Positions 42,794 through 52,875 of a stretch of DNA of 64,000 nt are shown here, one piece after another. The position numbers were made by a program, and so were the translations under genes. The DNA is taken from NCBI RefSeq assembly GCF_000382445.1, contig NZ_KB905472.1, forward strand, positions 143,621 through 207,620, written 5' to 3'. The notes beneath the pieces were generated by a model, which was not told where the DNA came from, searched no databases, and saw only the letters and a list, made by a program, of their open reading frames with translations. The stretch is from Phocaeicola massiliensis B84634 = Timone 84634 = DSM 17679 = JCM 13223. GTDB taxonomy: Bacteria > Bacteroidota > Bacteroidia > Bacteroidales > Bacteroidaceae. The first letter of the stretch is position 1, and every line of letters begins with the position of its first letter.

Positions 42794-45085
42794 TTATTTA
42801 TTTGCCTTTTTCTTCTTTTCTACGATGGCGTCGATAACTGCTACAGCGGTGATGTTCACGATATCGCGTACCGATGCTTCACAGTCGGTGAAGTGGATGG
42901 GTTTGTTCAGTCCCATTTGGATTGGACCAAGCACTTCTGTTTCGCTGCTCATAGACTGAATCAGTTGATAAGTGGCATTGGCAGAGCTTAGGTTGGGGAA
43001 TATCAATGTATTTACTTCTTTACCTTTCAGGCGTGTAAATGGATATTTCTCATCGCGAAGTGTCGTGTTCAGGGCGAAGTTTACCTGCATTTCACCGTCG
43101 ATAGCGAGTTCGGGGTATTCCTTCTGCATATAGTCCACTGCTTCGTGCACCTTGGCAGGGCTGCCTTCCGTGTCCGAACCGAAGTTGGAGTAAGACAGCA
43201 TGGCCATTGCCGGGGTATGATTGAAGAATTCCACAGTTTTCTTTGATAATTTAGCAATATCAATCAGTGTATCTGTGTCCGGGTGGCGGTTAATCAGTGT
43301 GTCGGCCACAAAGTAAGTGCCTTTTTTTGAATTCAGGATATGCATGGTGCCGAAGTGCTTGTATTCCGGCTGGATACCAATTACTTCTTTCGCTACTTTG
43401 ATGGTATTGGAATACTTGGTGTACAAACCGGTGATAAACGCATCGGCTTCTCCTGTTTCTACCATCATCATGCCGAAATAGTTGCGCTCAAACATTTTGT
43501 CATTTGACTCCTGAAGATTAGCCCCTTGACGAGCACGCTTTTCTGAAAGAATGCGTGCATAGCGTTCGCGGCGTTCTGCTTCGCGATCATGGCGAAGATT
43601 GATTATTTCGATGCCTTCCAAACTCAAATCAAGCTCTTTTGCCAGTTTCTCGATGCGTTCATCGTTACCCAACAAAATCGGATGGCAGATGCCTTCTGCT
43701 TTGGCTTCGACGGCAGCTTTCAGCATGGTAGGATGGATGCCTTCTGCAAAGACAACCCGTTGTGGGTCACGGCGCGCTGTTTCATACAGTTGGCGGGTAA
43801 GTTTGCTTTCCTGTCCCATAAGCTCGCGCAGACGGGTTTTGTAAGCTTCCCAATCTGTAATGTTTTTGCGGGCAACACCTGAATCCATAGCAGCTTTGGC
43901 AACAGCCATTGAGACTTCGGTTATCAAGCGGGGATCTACCGGTTTCGGAATGAAATAATCGGGACCGAAGGTGAAGTTATTTACGTGATAAGCTTCGTTT
44001 ACCACATCAGGTACGGGTTGTTTTGCCAGATTGGCAATAGCACGGACGGCAGCTAGTTTCATTTCTTCGTTGATAGCTTTTGCCTGTGTGTCGAGTGCTC
44101 CGCGGAATATGTAGGGGAAACCGATTACATTATTAATTTGGTTGGGATAATCCGAACGTCCGGTAGACATCAAGACATCCGGGCGTGATGCCATAGCATC
44201 TTCGTAGGAAATTTCGGGAGTAGGGTTGGCAAGGGCGAATACGATCGGATGATCGGCCATACTGCGCACCATGTCTTGTGTGAGAACGTTTCCTTTGGAT
44301 AAGCCAAGGAATACGTCTGCGCCCTTGATGGCTTCTTCCAGTGTGTGCACGTCGCGGCGGTCAGTGGCAAAGAATTTTTTGCTTTCGGTCAGGTTGGGGC
44401 GGTCGCTAGTGATAACGCCTTTGCTGTCAAGCATCAGGATATTCTCTTTACGTGCCCCCAGTGCTACATATAGTTTGGTGCAAGAAGTGGCGGAAGCTCC
44501 GGCACCGTTTACTACAATTTTTACATTCTCTATTTTCTTACCTGCCACTTCGAGAGCATTCAGCAGTCCGGCAGAAGAGATGATTGCTGTTCCGTGCTGG
44601 TCATCGTGCATAACCGGAATGTCTAGTTCTGCTTTCAGACGGTCTTCTATTTCAAAACATTCGGGAGCCTTAATATCCTCTAGATTGATACCTCCGAAAG
44701 TGGGAGCAATAGCTTTTACAGCTTGAATGAACTTTTCAGGGTCCTTTTCATTGACTTCGATGTCGAACACATCAATGCCTGCATAAATTTTGAATAACAG
44801 TCCTTTACCTTCCATGACCGGTTTGCCACTGAGGGCACCGATGTCACCTAGTCCGAGGACAGCAGTACCATTGGAGATAACAGCTACTAAGTTGCCTTTC
44901 GCTGTATAGTCGTATGCTGTTTTCGGGTCTTTTTCAATTTCCAGACAAGGTTCGGCTACTCCGGGGGAGTAAGCTAGTGACAGGTCCGTTTGTGTGCTGT
45001 ACGGCTTGGTGGGTACTACTTCAATTTTTCCGGGCTTACCTTGTGAGTGATAGAGTAGGGCAGCCTCTTTGGTAATCTTAACCAT
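42794..45085 (-). CDS. maeB: NADP-dependent malic enzyme with phosphotransacetylase-like domain
   Basis: The 763-residue protein is the long MaeB form. Residues 1-430 hold the malic enzyme part ([35 protein letters not shown] nucleotide-binding loop, DDQHGTAI), and residues ~435-763 hold a phosphotransacetylase-like domain ([35 protein letters not shown]) thought to regulate allosterically. It oxidatively decarboxylates malate to pyruvate with NADPH. It has a TATTTTTG site at 45128-45135 on the minus strand, 43 bp before the start. Confidence 0.95.
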   Translation of the reverse strand: MVKITKEAALLYHSQGKPGKIEVVPTKPYSTQTDLSLAYSPGVAEPCLEIEKDPKTAYDYTAKGNLVAVISNGTAVLGLGDIGALSGKPVMEGKGLLFKIYAGIDVFDIEVNEKDPEKFIQAVKAIAPTFGGINLEDIKAPECFEIEDRLKAELDIPVMHDDQHGTAIISSAGLLNALEVAGKKIENVKIVVNGAGASATSCTKLYVALGARKENILMLDSKGVITSDRPNLTESKKFFATDRRDVHTLEEAIKGADVFLGLSKGNVLTQDMVRSMADHPIVFALANPTPEISYEDAMASRPDVLMSTGRSDYPNQINNVIGFPYIFRGALDTQAKAINEEMKLAAVRAIANLAKQPVPDVVNEAYHVNNFTFGPDYFIPKPVDPRLITEVSMAVAKAAMDSGVARKNITDWEAYKTRLRELMGQESKLTRQLYETARRDPQRVVFAEGIHPTMLKAAVEAKAEGICHPILLGNDERIEKLAKELDLSLEGIEIINLRHDREAERRERYARILSEKRARQGANLQESNDKMFERNYFGMMMVETGEADAFITGLYTKYSNTIKVAKEVIGIQPEYKHFGTMHILNSKKGTYFVADTLINRHPDTDTLIDIAKLSKKTVEFFNHTPAMAMLSYSNFGSDTEGSPAKVHEAVDYMQKEYPELAIDGEMQVNFALNTTLRDEKYPFTRLKGKEVNTLIFPNLSSANATYQLIQSMSSETEVLGPIQMGLNKPIHFTDCEASVRDIVNITAVAVIDAIVEKKKKANK

Positions 45086-45390
45086 AATATTTTCTTATTT
45101 ATTAGTGTTATTGTTTTAAATTGGTGGCAAAAATACAAATAAAATTATAAAATGACGCTCTTGTGCTGTAAAATGATGTCGAATTGTTGAAATTTTAAAT
45201 GCGATATTTGACACAGGCTTATTTCATTGTGGTAGTAAAGATATAAAATTCCGGATAATTTCCCTGTCTTTGTGTATCGGTATGACGGATTATACCTACT
45301 GCTTATTTAAACCTTTCCAAACACTTTTTAGCTACGAGTTATTTATAGTTAAAGCTCACTGAATAAGGATATAAATGGCGAAAAAATAAC
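45086..45390. other. Intergenic region upstream of the malic enzyme and RND operons
   Basis: AT-rich and without credible open frames. It holds the malic enzyme -7 site (45128-45135, minus) and leads to the RND promoter. I see no repeat element or terminator here. Confidence 0.5.
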
Positions 45391-45398
45391 TAATTTTG
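45391..45398 (+). promoter_or_regulatory. -7 element for the first RND operon
   Basis: TAATTTTG lies 87 bp upstream of the first ATG; the -33 is not clear. Confidence 0.5.
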
Positions 45399-45484
45399 CG
45401 CCATTAAAAACTTAATTGGGCTAGAAAGTTTTCTGATAAGTCCAACTTCTTTTGCTAAATAAGTAAAGTTCAATAATATTAGTT

Positions 45485-46696
45485 ATGAAGATGACAGTAA
45501 ACAAAATGAAATGCATTTCATTAAGCCGCACAGCGATTATTATGGCGGCAATGACCGTGTTAAGCAGTTGCGGAGGCGGTCAGAGTGGTATGAAATTGGG
45601 TGATGACGAATTTACCGTAATGGCGGTACACTCTACGGCCAGCCAGCAATCCACTTCATATCCGGCCACTATCAAAGGTATTCAGGATATCGAGGTACGT
45701 CCGCAGGTGTCGGGCTTTATTGTGAAACTGTGTGTAGATGAGGGTGCTACAGTTCGCAAAGGCGAGGCTTTGTTTCAAATAGACCCTACACAGTATGCGG
45801 CTGCCAAACGCCAGGCAAGTGCGGCTGTGGAGATGGCTAAGTCGAATGTTAATACCTTGACATTGAATGAACAACAAAAGAAAAATCTGCATGATAAGAA
45901 TATCATCAGTGATTTTGAATATCAAAGTGCAGTAGATCAGTTGCTCTCTGCTAAAGCTAGTTTGGCACAGGCACAGGCGCAATTGACAAGTGCCACACAG
46001 AATTTGGATTTTTGTACTGTGACAAGTCCTTCTAATGGTGTAGTCGGAACATTCCCTTATCGTGTAGGAAGTTTGGTAAGTCCATCGGTGGCTCAGCCTC
46101 TTACTACTGTAAGCGAAATCGGTGATATGTATGTCTATTTTTCGATGACTGAAAAACAATTGCTTGCCATGACTAAGGCAGGCGGTACATTGAAAGACCA
46201 GTTGGAAAAAATGCCGGCCGTGAAATTGGAATTGGCTGATGGAACAGTATATGCGGAAGAGGGTAGAATTGATGCTGTCAGTGGTGTTATTGATCAGTCT
46301 ACCGGTTCTGTAAGTATGCGTGCTATTTTCCCCAATAAGCAGTCTGTGTTGCGCAGTGGCGGTATGGCTAATGTAATTTTCCCTTATACTATGGAAGATA
46401 TTATTCTGATTCCTCAGTCGGCCACACAAGAAATTCAGGACAAAAAATTTGTTTATGTACTCCAGTCGGATAATACGTTGAAACATACTGAAATTCAGGT
46501 GTCGAATTTGAATGATGGCAAGAATTATATTGTTACCGGTGGCTTGAAACCCGGTGATAAAATTGTAGTTGAAGGTGTACAGACTCTGAAGGACGGACAG
46601 ACGATAACTCCGATTACTCCGGAACAGAAAGAGGCTAAATACCAACAGCATCTGAAAGATCAAAAGGAAGGTAATATTGCTACGGCCTTTGAATAA
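45485..46696 (+). CDS. RND efflux periplasmic adaptor (AcrA/MexA type)
   Basis: The 403-residue lipoprotein has lipobox LSSC (Cys near residue 29). The lipoyl domain (IEVRPQVSGFIVKLCVDEGATVRKGEALFQI), alpha hairpin (AAKRQASAAVEMAKSNVNTLTLNEQQKKN to LAQAQAQLTSATQNLDFCTV), and beta-barrel (GVVGTFPYRVGSLV) are in the expected order. It forms the tripartite pump with the next two genes. The gap to the pump gene is 52 bp. Confidence 0.94.
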   Translation: MKMTVNKMKCISLSRTAIIMAAMTVLSSCGGGQSGMKLGDDEFTVMAVHSTASQQSTSYPATIKGIQDIEVRPQVSGFIVKLCVDEGATVRKGEALFQIDPTQYAAAKRQASAAVEMAKSNVNTLTLNEQQKKNLHDKNIISDFEYQSAVDQLLSAKASLAQAQAQLTSATQNLDFCTVTSPSNGVVGTFPYRVGSLVSPSVAQPLTTVSEIGDMYVYFSMTEKQLLAMTKAGGTLKDQLEKMPAVKLELADGTVYAEEGRIDAVSGVIDQSTGSVSMRAIFPNKQSVLRSGGMANVIFPYTMEDIILIPQSATQEIQDKKFVYVLQSDNTLKHTEIQVSNLNDGKNYIVTGGLKPGDKIVVEGVQTLKDGQTITPITPEQKEAKYQQHLKDQKEGNIATAFE

Positions 46697-46748
46697 TCAC
46701 TATAACTTAAAAGATTAATTTCACTTATATAAATAAGGTATATAGAGA

Positions 46749-49700
46749 ATGAAACTAGATAGATTTATTAACCGTCCGGTACTATCAACAGTAATCTCTG
46801 TCTTGATAGTTATTTTGGGTGTAATCGGACTTGCTACATTGCCGATTACGCAATATCCGGATATTGCACCTCCTACGGTGCAGGTACGCGCCACTTATAC
46901 CGGTGCGAATTCTACAGCTGTATTGAATTCGGTTATCGCTCCGTTGGAGGATCAGATAAACGGTGTGGAGAATATGATGTATATTCAGTCTACAGCGTCT
47001 AATAACGGTGCTGCTGATATTAATGTTTACTTTAATCAGGGAACAGATCCGGATATGGCGGCTGTCAATGTACAGAATCGTGTTTCTATGGCACAAGGAT
47101 TGCTGCCTGCTGAAGTAACCAAGGTGGGTGTAACTACTCAGAAACGCCAAAATTCAATGTTGATGGTGTTTTCATTGTATGATGAAACCGATTCGTATAA
47201 TATTGAGTTTATTGAAAACTATGCTAATATTAACTTGATTCCTGAAATCAAGCGTGTGAAGGGTGTGGGTGATGCCAATGTCTTGGGACAGGATTATTCT
47301 ATGCGTATCTGGTTGAAACCGGATGTGATGGCGCAATACAAACTGATTCCTACCGATGTGTCGGCAGCTTTGGCCGAACAGAATATTGAGGCGGCTCCGG
47401 GACAGTTTGGTGAACGTGGTAATCAGACTTTTCAATACACGATCCGTTATAAAGGACGTTTGCAGCAAACAACTGAATTTGAAGATATTGTCATCAAGGC
47501 ATTGCCGGATGGAAATGTGCTTCGTTTGGGTGATGTGGCAGATATTGAATTGGGACGTTTGGCTTATACTTTCAATAATATGGTAAACGGTCACAAGGCG
47601 GTGTCTTGTATCGTTTATCAGATGGCGGGTACCAATGCTACCGAAACAATCTCCAATTTGGAAGAGGTGCTTGCAAAGGCACAGGAGTCATTGCCGACAG
47701 GTTTAAACATCAATATAGCCCAAAATGCTAATGACTTTTTGTTTGCCTCTATTCATGAAGTAATCAAAACCTTGATTGAAGCGTTTGTTCTGGTGTTTAT
47801 CGTGGTGTATATCTTCTTGCAGGATATGCGCTCTACATTGATTCCGGCCATTGCCATTCCGGTGGCGTTGGTGGCTACTTTCTTTGTATTGAAACTGATT
47901 GGCTTCAGTGTGAACCTGTTGACACTTTCGGCGATGGTGCTTGCTATTGCGATTGTAGTAGACGATGCCATAGTCGTCGTCGAGGGTGTTCATGCTAAGT
48001 TGGATCAGGGATATAAATCTTCCCGTGAGGCTTCTATCGATGCCATGAGCGAGCTGGGCGGTGCCATCGTTTCTATTACATTGGTCATGATGTCTGTGTT
48101 TATTCCGGTAAGTTTCATGGGAGGTACGGCCGGTACATTCTATCGCCAGTTCGGTATTACCATGGCTATTGCTATCGGTTTCTCGGCCTTGAATGCGCTG
48201 ACTCTGTCACCGGCATTGTGTGCCATCTTCCTGAAGCCGCATGATGAAGGACACGGAGCGAAGAAAATGACTCGTGTAGAACGTTTTCATACAGCTTTCA
48301 ATGCGGCTTATGATTCTATATTGAAGAAGTACAAGAAGCATGTAGTGTTCTTTATCCATAAGAAATGGTTGTCATTCGGGTTGGTTGCCGCTTCTATCAT
48401 TCTGTTGGTATTCTTTATGAAGGTTACTCCGACGGGCATGGTGCCCAATGAAGATACCGGTACCATTATGGGTGCGGTGACACTGCCTCCCGGTACTTCA
48501 CAGGAACGTGCAATGGAAATCTTAAACCGTGTAGACAGCTTGGTGGCTGCCGAACCGGCAGTAGATTCTCGTACGGTGATTTCCGGTTTCGGCTTTATTG
48601 GTGGTCAGGGTCCTTCATACGGTTCTATCATTATTAAACTGAAAGACTGGGAAGAACGTTCCATGATGCAGAATTCGGATGTTGTGGTGGGTACTTTGTT
48701 TATGCGTGCGCAGAAAATCATTAAAGATGCACAGGTGTTGTTCTTTGCTCCTCCTATGATTCCGGGTTATTCGGCATCCAGCGATATTGAGTTGAATATG
48801 CAGGATAAGACCGGTGGTGACTTGAATCATTTTTATGATGTGATTTTGAATTATATGGATGCGTTGAAGGCACGTCCCGAAATAAATTCGGCCCAGACTA
48901 CCTTTAACCCGAATTTCCCTCAATATATGTTGGATATTGATGCGGCCGCTTGTAAGAAGGCAGGGATTAGTCCTAATGATATCCTGACTACCATGCAGGG
49001 ATATTTCGGTGGTTTGTATGCTTCTAACTTTAACCGTTTCGGTAAGATGTATCGTGTAATGATTCAGGCAGAACCCGAAGCAACCAAGAATCTGGAGTCT
49101 TTGAATAGTATTAAGATACGTAATGGAAATGAGATGGCTCCTATTTCCCAGTTCGTTTCTATCAAAAAGGTGTATGGACCGGACGTTATCAGTCGTTTCA
49201 ACCTTTATACGTCTATCAAAGTGATGGTGGCTCCTGCCAGCGGTTATACTTCCGGACAGGCTTTGCAGGCTATTGCAGAGGTAGCAAAAGAGAATTTGCC
49301 TGCCGGTTACGGTTATGAGTTGGGAGGTATGGCTCGTGAAGAGGCATCTACCAGTGGCAGTTCTACAGGTATTATCTTTATCTTGTGTTTTGTATTCGTT
49401 TACTTGTTGTTGAGTGCACAGTATGAAAGTTATATTCTGCCGTTGTCCGTATTGCTTTCAGTACCGTTCGGTTTGTTAGGTAGCTTCCTGTTTGTAAACG
49501 GATTTGCAGCTTTGGGAAGTATTCCGGCACTGAAGATGATTTTGGGAACCATGTCAAATGACATCTATATGCAGATTGCATTGATTATGTTGATGGGTCT
49601 GTTGGCGAAGAATGCCATTTTGATTGTAGAGTTTGCTTTGGATCGCCGTAAACAAGGTATGAGTATTTCATGGGCGGCTGTATTGGGAGCGGCAGCTCGT

Positions 49701-49967
49701 TTGCGCCCGATTCTGATGACTTCATTGGCCATGATTGTCGGTTTGATTCCGTTGATGCTGGCTATGGGAGTAGGTGCGCACGGTAACCGTACTTTGGGAG
49801 CCTCGGCCATTGGTGGTATGTTGATTGGTATGATTTTCCAGATATTCATCGTGCCGGTGTTGTTCGTGGTATTCCAGTGGTTGCAGGAAAAATTCAAACC
49901 GATAGAATGGGAGAATGTAGATGATACAGAGGTTGAACCCGAAATAGAACAATACACCCGTAAATGA
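46749..49967 (+). CDS. RND multidrug efflux pump (HAE1/AcrB type)
   Basis: The 1072-residue membrane protein has the RND organisation with a membrane segment at the N-terminus, two large periplasmic regions and twelve hydrophobic segments. MTSLAMIVGLIPLMLAMGVGAHGNRTLG and VVDDAIVVVEGVHA (membrane-embedded acidic pair of TM4) are conserved. HAE1 pumps expel hydrophobic drugs, bile salts and detergents with proton influx. Substrate cannot be predicted here. The stop overlaps the next gene by four bases. Confidence 0.96.
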   Translation: MKLDRFINRPVLSTVISVLIVILGVIGLATLPITQYPDIAPPTVQVRATYTGANSTAVLNSVIAPLEDQINGVENMMYIQSTASNNGAADINVYFNQGTDPDMAAVNVQNRVSMAQGLLPAEVTKVGVTTQKRQNSMLMVFSLYDETDSYNIEFIENYANINLIPEIKRVKGVGDANVLGQDYSMRIWLKPDVMAQYKLIPTDVSAALAEQNIEAAPGQFGERGNQTFQYTIRYKGRLQQTTEFEDIVIKALPDGNVLRLGDVADIELGRLAYTFNNMVNGHKAVSCIVYQMAGTNATETISNLEEVLAKAQESLPTGLNINIAQNANDFLFASIHEVIKTLIEAFVLVFIVVYIFLQDMRSTLIPAIAIPVALVATFFVLKLIGFSVNLLTLSAMVLAIAIVVDDAIVVVEGVHAKLDQGYKSSREASIDAMSELGGAIVSITLVMMSVFIPVSFMGGTAGTFYRQFGITMAIAIGFSALNALTLSPALCAIFLKPHDEGHGAKKMTRVERFHTAFNAAYDSILKKYKKHVVFFIHKKWLSFGLVAASIILLVFFMKVTPTGMVPNEDTGTIMGAVTLPPGTSQERAMEILNRVDSLVAAEPAVDSRTVISGFGFIGGQGPSYGSIIIKLKDWEERSMMQNSDVVVGTLFMRAQKIIKDAQVLFFAPPMIPGYSASSDIELNMQDKTGGDLNHFYDVILNYMDALKARPEINSAQTTFNPNFPQYMLDIDAAACKKAGISPNDILTTMQGYFGGLYASNFNRFGKMYRVMIQAEPEATKNLESLNSIKIRNGNEMAPISQFVSIKKVYGPDVISRFNLYTSIKVMVAPASGYTSGQALQAIAEVAKENLPAGYGYELGGMAREEASTSGSSTGIIFILCFVFVYLLLSAQYESYILPLSVLLSVPFGLLGSFLFVNGFAALGSIPALKMILGTMSNDIYMQIALIMLMGLLAKNAILIVEFALDRRKQGMSISWAAVLGAAARLRPILMTSLAMIVGLIPLMLAMGVGAHGNRTLGASAIGGMLIGMIFQIFIVPVLFVVFQWLQEKFKPIEWENVDDTEVEPEIEQYTRK

Positions 49968-51364
49968 ATAGAAAAACAATGAAAAAGATAATAGGACTGT
50001 GTTGTGCAACGCTTTTGTTGAGCAGTTGTCACATCTATAAATCATATGATCGTCCCGAGTCGATAGATGCCAGCGGTATCTATCGCGACCCGGCGGCAGT
50101 TAACGATACGTTGGCTGCTAATGATACAACTAATATGGGCAACCTGTCGTGGAAGGAAATTTTCCGCGATCCGAAGTTGCAGGCTTTAATTGAAGAAGGA
50201 TTGGCAAATAATGTGGATATGCAGGCTGCCGTGTTGCGTGTGAAAGAATCGAAAGCACTTTTGAATTCTGCCCGCCTGTCTTATCTGCCTTCGTTGGCAC
50301 TTGCTCCGCAAGGTTCGTTGACTAGTGTAGATAAAGCTACTCCTGTAAAGAACTATACTTTACCCGCTTCTGCAAGTTGGGAAGTAGATTTATTTGGCAA
50401 GTTACTGAATGCACACCGTGGGCAGAAAGCATCTTATTTGCAAAGTAAAGCTTATCAGCAGGCTGTACGTTCACAGTTGATTGGAGGTATTGCCAATGCT
50501 TACTATTCATTGTTGATGCTTGACCGTCAGGTGAGTGTAACTGAAGAGAATGTAGCTCTGATGAAAGAAACAGTTCGCACCATGGAGGCTATGAAAGAAG
50601 CCGGTATGACTACTGAATCTGCCGTAGCACAGAGTAAAGGGGCTTATCATCAAACTGAAGCTTCGCTGGCCGACTTGAAACGTCAGGTGCGCGAAACGGA
50701 AAATTCTATTTCCGTATTATTGGCCAAGGCTCCTCAAAATATAGAGCGTGGAACATTGGAAGAACAAGTAATGCCGACAGAATTGGCAGTAGGTGTACCC
50801 TTACAGTTGCTTGAAAACCGTCCGGATGTAAAAGCGGCTGAACTGGCGTTGGCAAGTGCTTACTATACCACTAATCAGGCACGTTCGGCTTTTTATCCGG
50901 GGGTTAATATAACCGGAACATTGGGATGGACGAACGGTTCTAACGGAACGGTCATCTCCAACCCGGCTGTGATGCTTTGGAATGCCATTGGTTCGTTGAC
51001 TCAGCCTATTTTCCAGCGTGGAAAACTGGTTGCCAATTTGAAAGTGTCGAAAGCAGAAGAACAGATTGCCAAGATGAACTATCAGCAAACTATTCTGGAA
51101 GCAGGTAAGGAAGTAAGTGATGCTTTGTTCCTTTATGACACGGCAGACAAGAAACTGACTGAACATCAGGCACAGGTTTCGGAAATGCAGAAAGCAGTAG
51201 AAATGAACAAAGATTTGTTTCAGGCGGGTAAAGCCACTTATTTGGAAATCATTACTGCCCAGCAATCATTGCTAAGTGCTCAGTTGAACGAAGTTTCCGA
51301 TACTTTCCAGCGCATGCAGGCTGTTATCAATTTGTATAGCGCACTAGGAGGTGGACGAGAATAA
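49964..51364 (+). CDS. RND outer membrane factor (OprM/TolC family lipoprotein)
   Basis: The 466-residue protein has a lipobox LLSSC near residue 22 and the two-fold repeat of OMF proteins: LQALIEEGLANNVDMQAAVLRVKESKALL then ALASAYYTTNQARSAFYPGVNITG, plus PVSWEVDLFGK-like SWEVDLFGKLLNA and ENRPDVKAAELAL. It completes the first RND system and overlaps the pump gene by four bases (ATGA), so expression is coupled. Confidence 0.95.
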   Translation: MNRKTMKKIIGLCCATLLLSSCHIYKSYDRPESIDASGIYRDPAAVNDTLAANDTTNMGNLSWKEIFRDPKLQALIEEGLANNVDMQAAVLRVKESKALLNSARLSYLPSLALAPQGSLTSVDKATPVKNYTLPASASWEVDLFGKLLNAHRGQKASYLQSKAYQQAVRSQLIGGIANAYYSLLMLDRQVSVTEENVALMKETVRTMEAMKEAGMTTESAVAQSKGAYHQTEASLADLKRQVRETENSISVLLAKAPQNIERGTLEEQVMPTELAVGVPLQLLENRPDVKAAELALASAYYTTNQARSAFYPGVNITGTLGWTNGSNGTVISNPAVMLWNAIGSLTQPIFQRGKLVANLKVSKAEEQIAKMNYQQTILEAGKEVSDALFLYDTADKKLTEHQAQVSEMQKAVEMNKDLFQAGKATYLEIITAQQSLLSAQLNEVSDTFQRMQAVINLYSALGGGRE

Positions 51365-51387
51365 TTAACCTTAAAAACGATACGAAT

Positions 51388-52155
51388 ATGATTAGTCCGT
51401 TGGCTTATGTAGACCCGTCAGCAAAGATTGGGAAAAACGTAACAATTCACCCTTTTGTCTACATTGATAAGAATGTGGAAATAGGAGATAATAATGTCAT
51501 CATGCCTAACGCCAGTTTAATGAGTGGTGCACGCATTGGTAACGGAAATACGATTTATAACGGAGCTGTAATAGCAGCAGCTCCGCAAGATTTTAACTAT
51601 AAAGGTGATGAAACTATTGCCCGTATAGGTGATAATAACACGATTCGTGAGAACGCTGTGATTATTCGTGCCACTTTTGGCGGCGATGAAACAGTGGTCG
51701 GAAACAATAATTTTATCATGCAGGGAGCGCGTATCTCGCATGATGTGATTATTGGTAATGGTTGCATTATTGGTAATGGTTCGCAGGTATCGGGATGTTG
51801 TGTCATCGAAGATTATGCTATTTTGACTTCCAATGTGTTGATGCAGGGACACACTCGTTTGGGCACTTATGCAGCTGTGCAGGGCGGATGCCGTTTTACT
51901 AAAGATATTCCTCCTTATTGTGTGGCAGCTCACGAGCCGACTTCATTTTATAGTATCAATACAATGGTATTGCAGCACGAAGGATTTTCGGAAACGGTGC
52001 TTAAGCACATAGCCCATGCTTTTCGCATTTTGTATAAGGCGAATACCTCTGTTGAGGATGCATTGCGCCGTATTGAAGAACAAGTGCCTTCCAGCCCTGA
52101 AATAGTGCATTTGGTGGAATTTGTTCGAAATTCGAAGTTGGGTATTATAAAATAA
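51388..52155 (+). CDS. LpxA-like acyl-ACP UDP-sugar O-acyltransferase
   Basis: The 255-residue protein has a left-handed beta-helix from hexapeptide repeats (IGKNVTIHPFVYIDKNVEIGDNNVI) and helical C-terminus, and His118 in ARISHDVIIGNG aligns with the catalytic base of E. coli LpxA. TIRENAVI and VQGGCRF are also in place. LpxA acylates UDP-GlcNAc in the first step of lipid A synthesis. No lpxC, lpxD or fabZ adjoins it, so a second copy or a variant specificity is possible. It is 23 bp after the RND outer membrane gene. Confidence 0.88.
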   Translation: MISPLAYVDPSAKIGKNVTIHPFVYIDKNVEIGDNNVIMPNASLMSGARIGNGNTIYNGAVIAAAPQDFNYKGDETIARIGDNNTIRENAVIIRATFGGDETVVGNNNFIMQGARISHDVIIGNGCIIGNGSQVSGCCVIEDYAILTSNVLMQGHTRLGTYAAVQGGCRFTKDIPPYCVAAHEPTSFYSINTMVLQHEGFSETVLKHIAHAFRILYKANTSVEDALRRIEEQVPSSPEIVHLVEFVRNSKLGIIK

Positions 52156-52158
52156 GTG

Positions 52159-52166
52159 TATCTTTG
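52159..52166 (+). promoter_or_regulatory. -7 element for the TetR gene
   Basis: TATCTTTG right after the lpxA-like stop, 14 bp before the TetR ATG. Confidence 0.5.
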
Positions 52167-52180
52167 TCTCCTCTCTATTT

Positions 52181-52837
52181 ATGATGAACAGTGTTAAGAA
52201 GAAAAAAGCAGATAAAACGATAGTAAGAGAGCATGTTGTTCAAGCGGCTGCAAAAGCATTTACCCGGAAAGGGGTAAAGACAGTCAGAATGGATGATATT
52301 GCTGCCGATTTGTCAATATCGAAAAGAACGCTGTACGAGTTATTTCATGACAAAGAAGACTTATTGCTTGATGTGATGAGATTGCATCGGGAGGAGATGA
52401 AGAAATCAATGGAAGAAATAGCTTCCAAGGCAGAGAATGTCTTGGAAGTTATTCTTCGTTTTTATCAGAAGAGCGTACAGGATTTCCAGAATACAAATCG
52501 GAAGTTCTTTGAGGATATGGAAAAGTATCCTAGAGTTGTGGCTTATATTGCCGAAAGCCGTAAAGAAAACCTGGATGCCGCAATGGAGTTTTATCAAAAG
52601 GGGGTCAATCAAGGAATATTTCGCAAAGATGTGAATTATGCTATTGTTCGCGTTATGGTAGGTGAGCAGATGGATATATTGCTTCGCTCTGAAATATGTA
52701 AATCCTATTCGCTGGCTGAAATATACGAGACAGTTGTATTTATGCATATGCGGGGCATTTCTACGGAAAAGGGATTGAAGATTGTAGATAATTTCCTTCA
52801 TAACCAGAAAGGAGAGGAGTATAACAAGAATGGATAG
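52181..52837 (+). CDS. TetR-family transcriptional regulator
   Basis: The 218-residue protein has the N-terminal helix-turn-helix (VVQAAAKAFTRKGVKTVRMDDIAADLSISKRTLYELFHDKEDLL, about residues 20-62) and an all-helical ligand domain. It starts MMNSVKKKKADKTIVREHV; both ATGs are possible. It is 38 bp upstream of the second RND system and in the same direction, so it is the likely local repressor. No dyad operator was clear. Confidence 0.93.
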   Translation: MMNSVKKKKADKTIVREHVVQAAAKAFTRKGVKTVRMDDIAADLSISKRTLYELFHDKEDLLLDVMRLHREEMKKSMEEIASKAENVLEVILRFYQKSVQDFQNTNRKFFEDMEKYPRVVAYIAESRKENLDAAMEFYQKGVNQGIFRKDVNYAIVRVMVGEQMDILLRSEICKSYSLAEIYETVVFMHMRGISTEKGLKIVDNFLHNQKGEEYNKNG

Positions 52838-52875
52838 AACTAGTTAGTTACCTAATAATAAAGAGTAAACAGTAA

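Noticed and set aside
45656..46663. Antisense open frame opposite the first RND adaptor
   Set aside because: Shadow frame; the plus-strand gene has a complete domain set.
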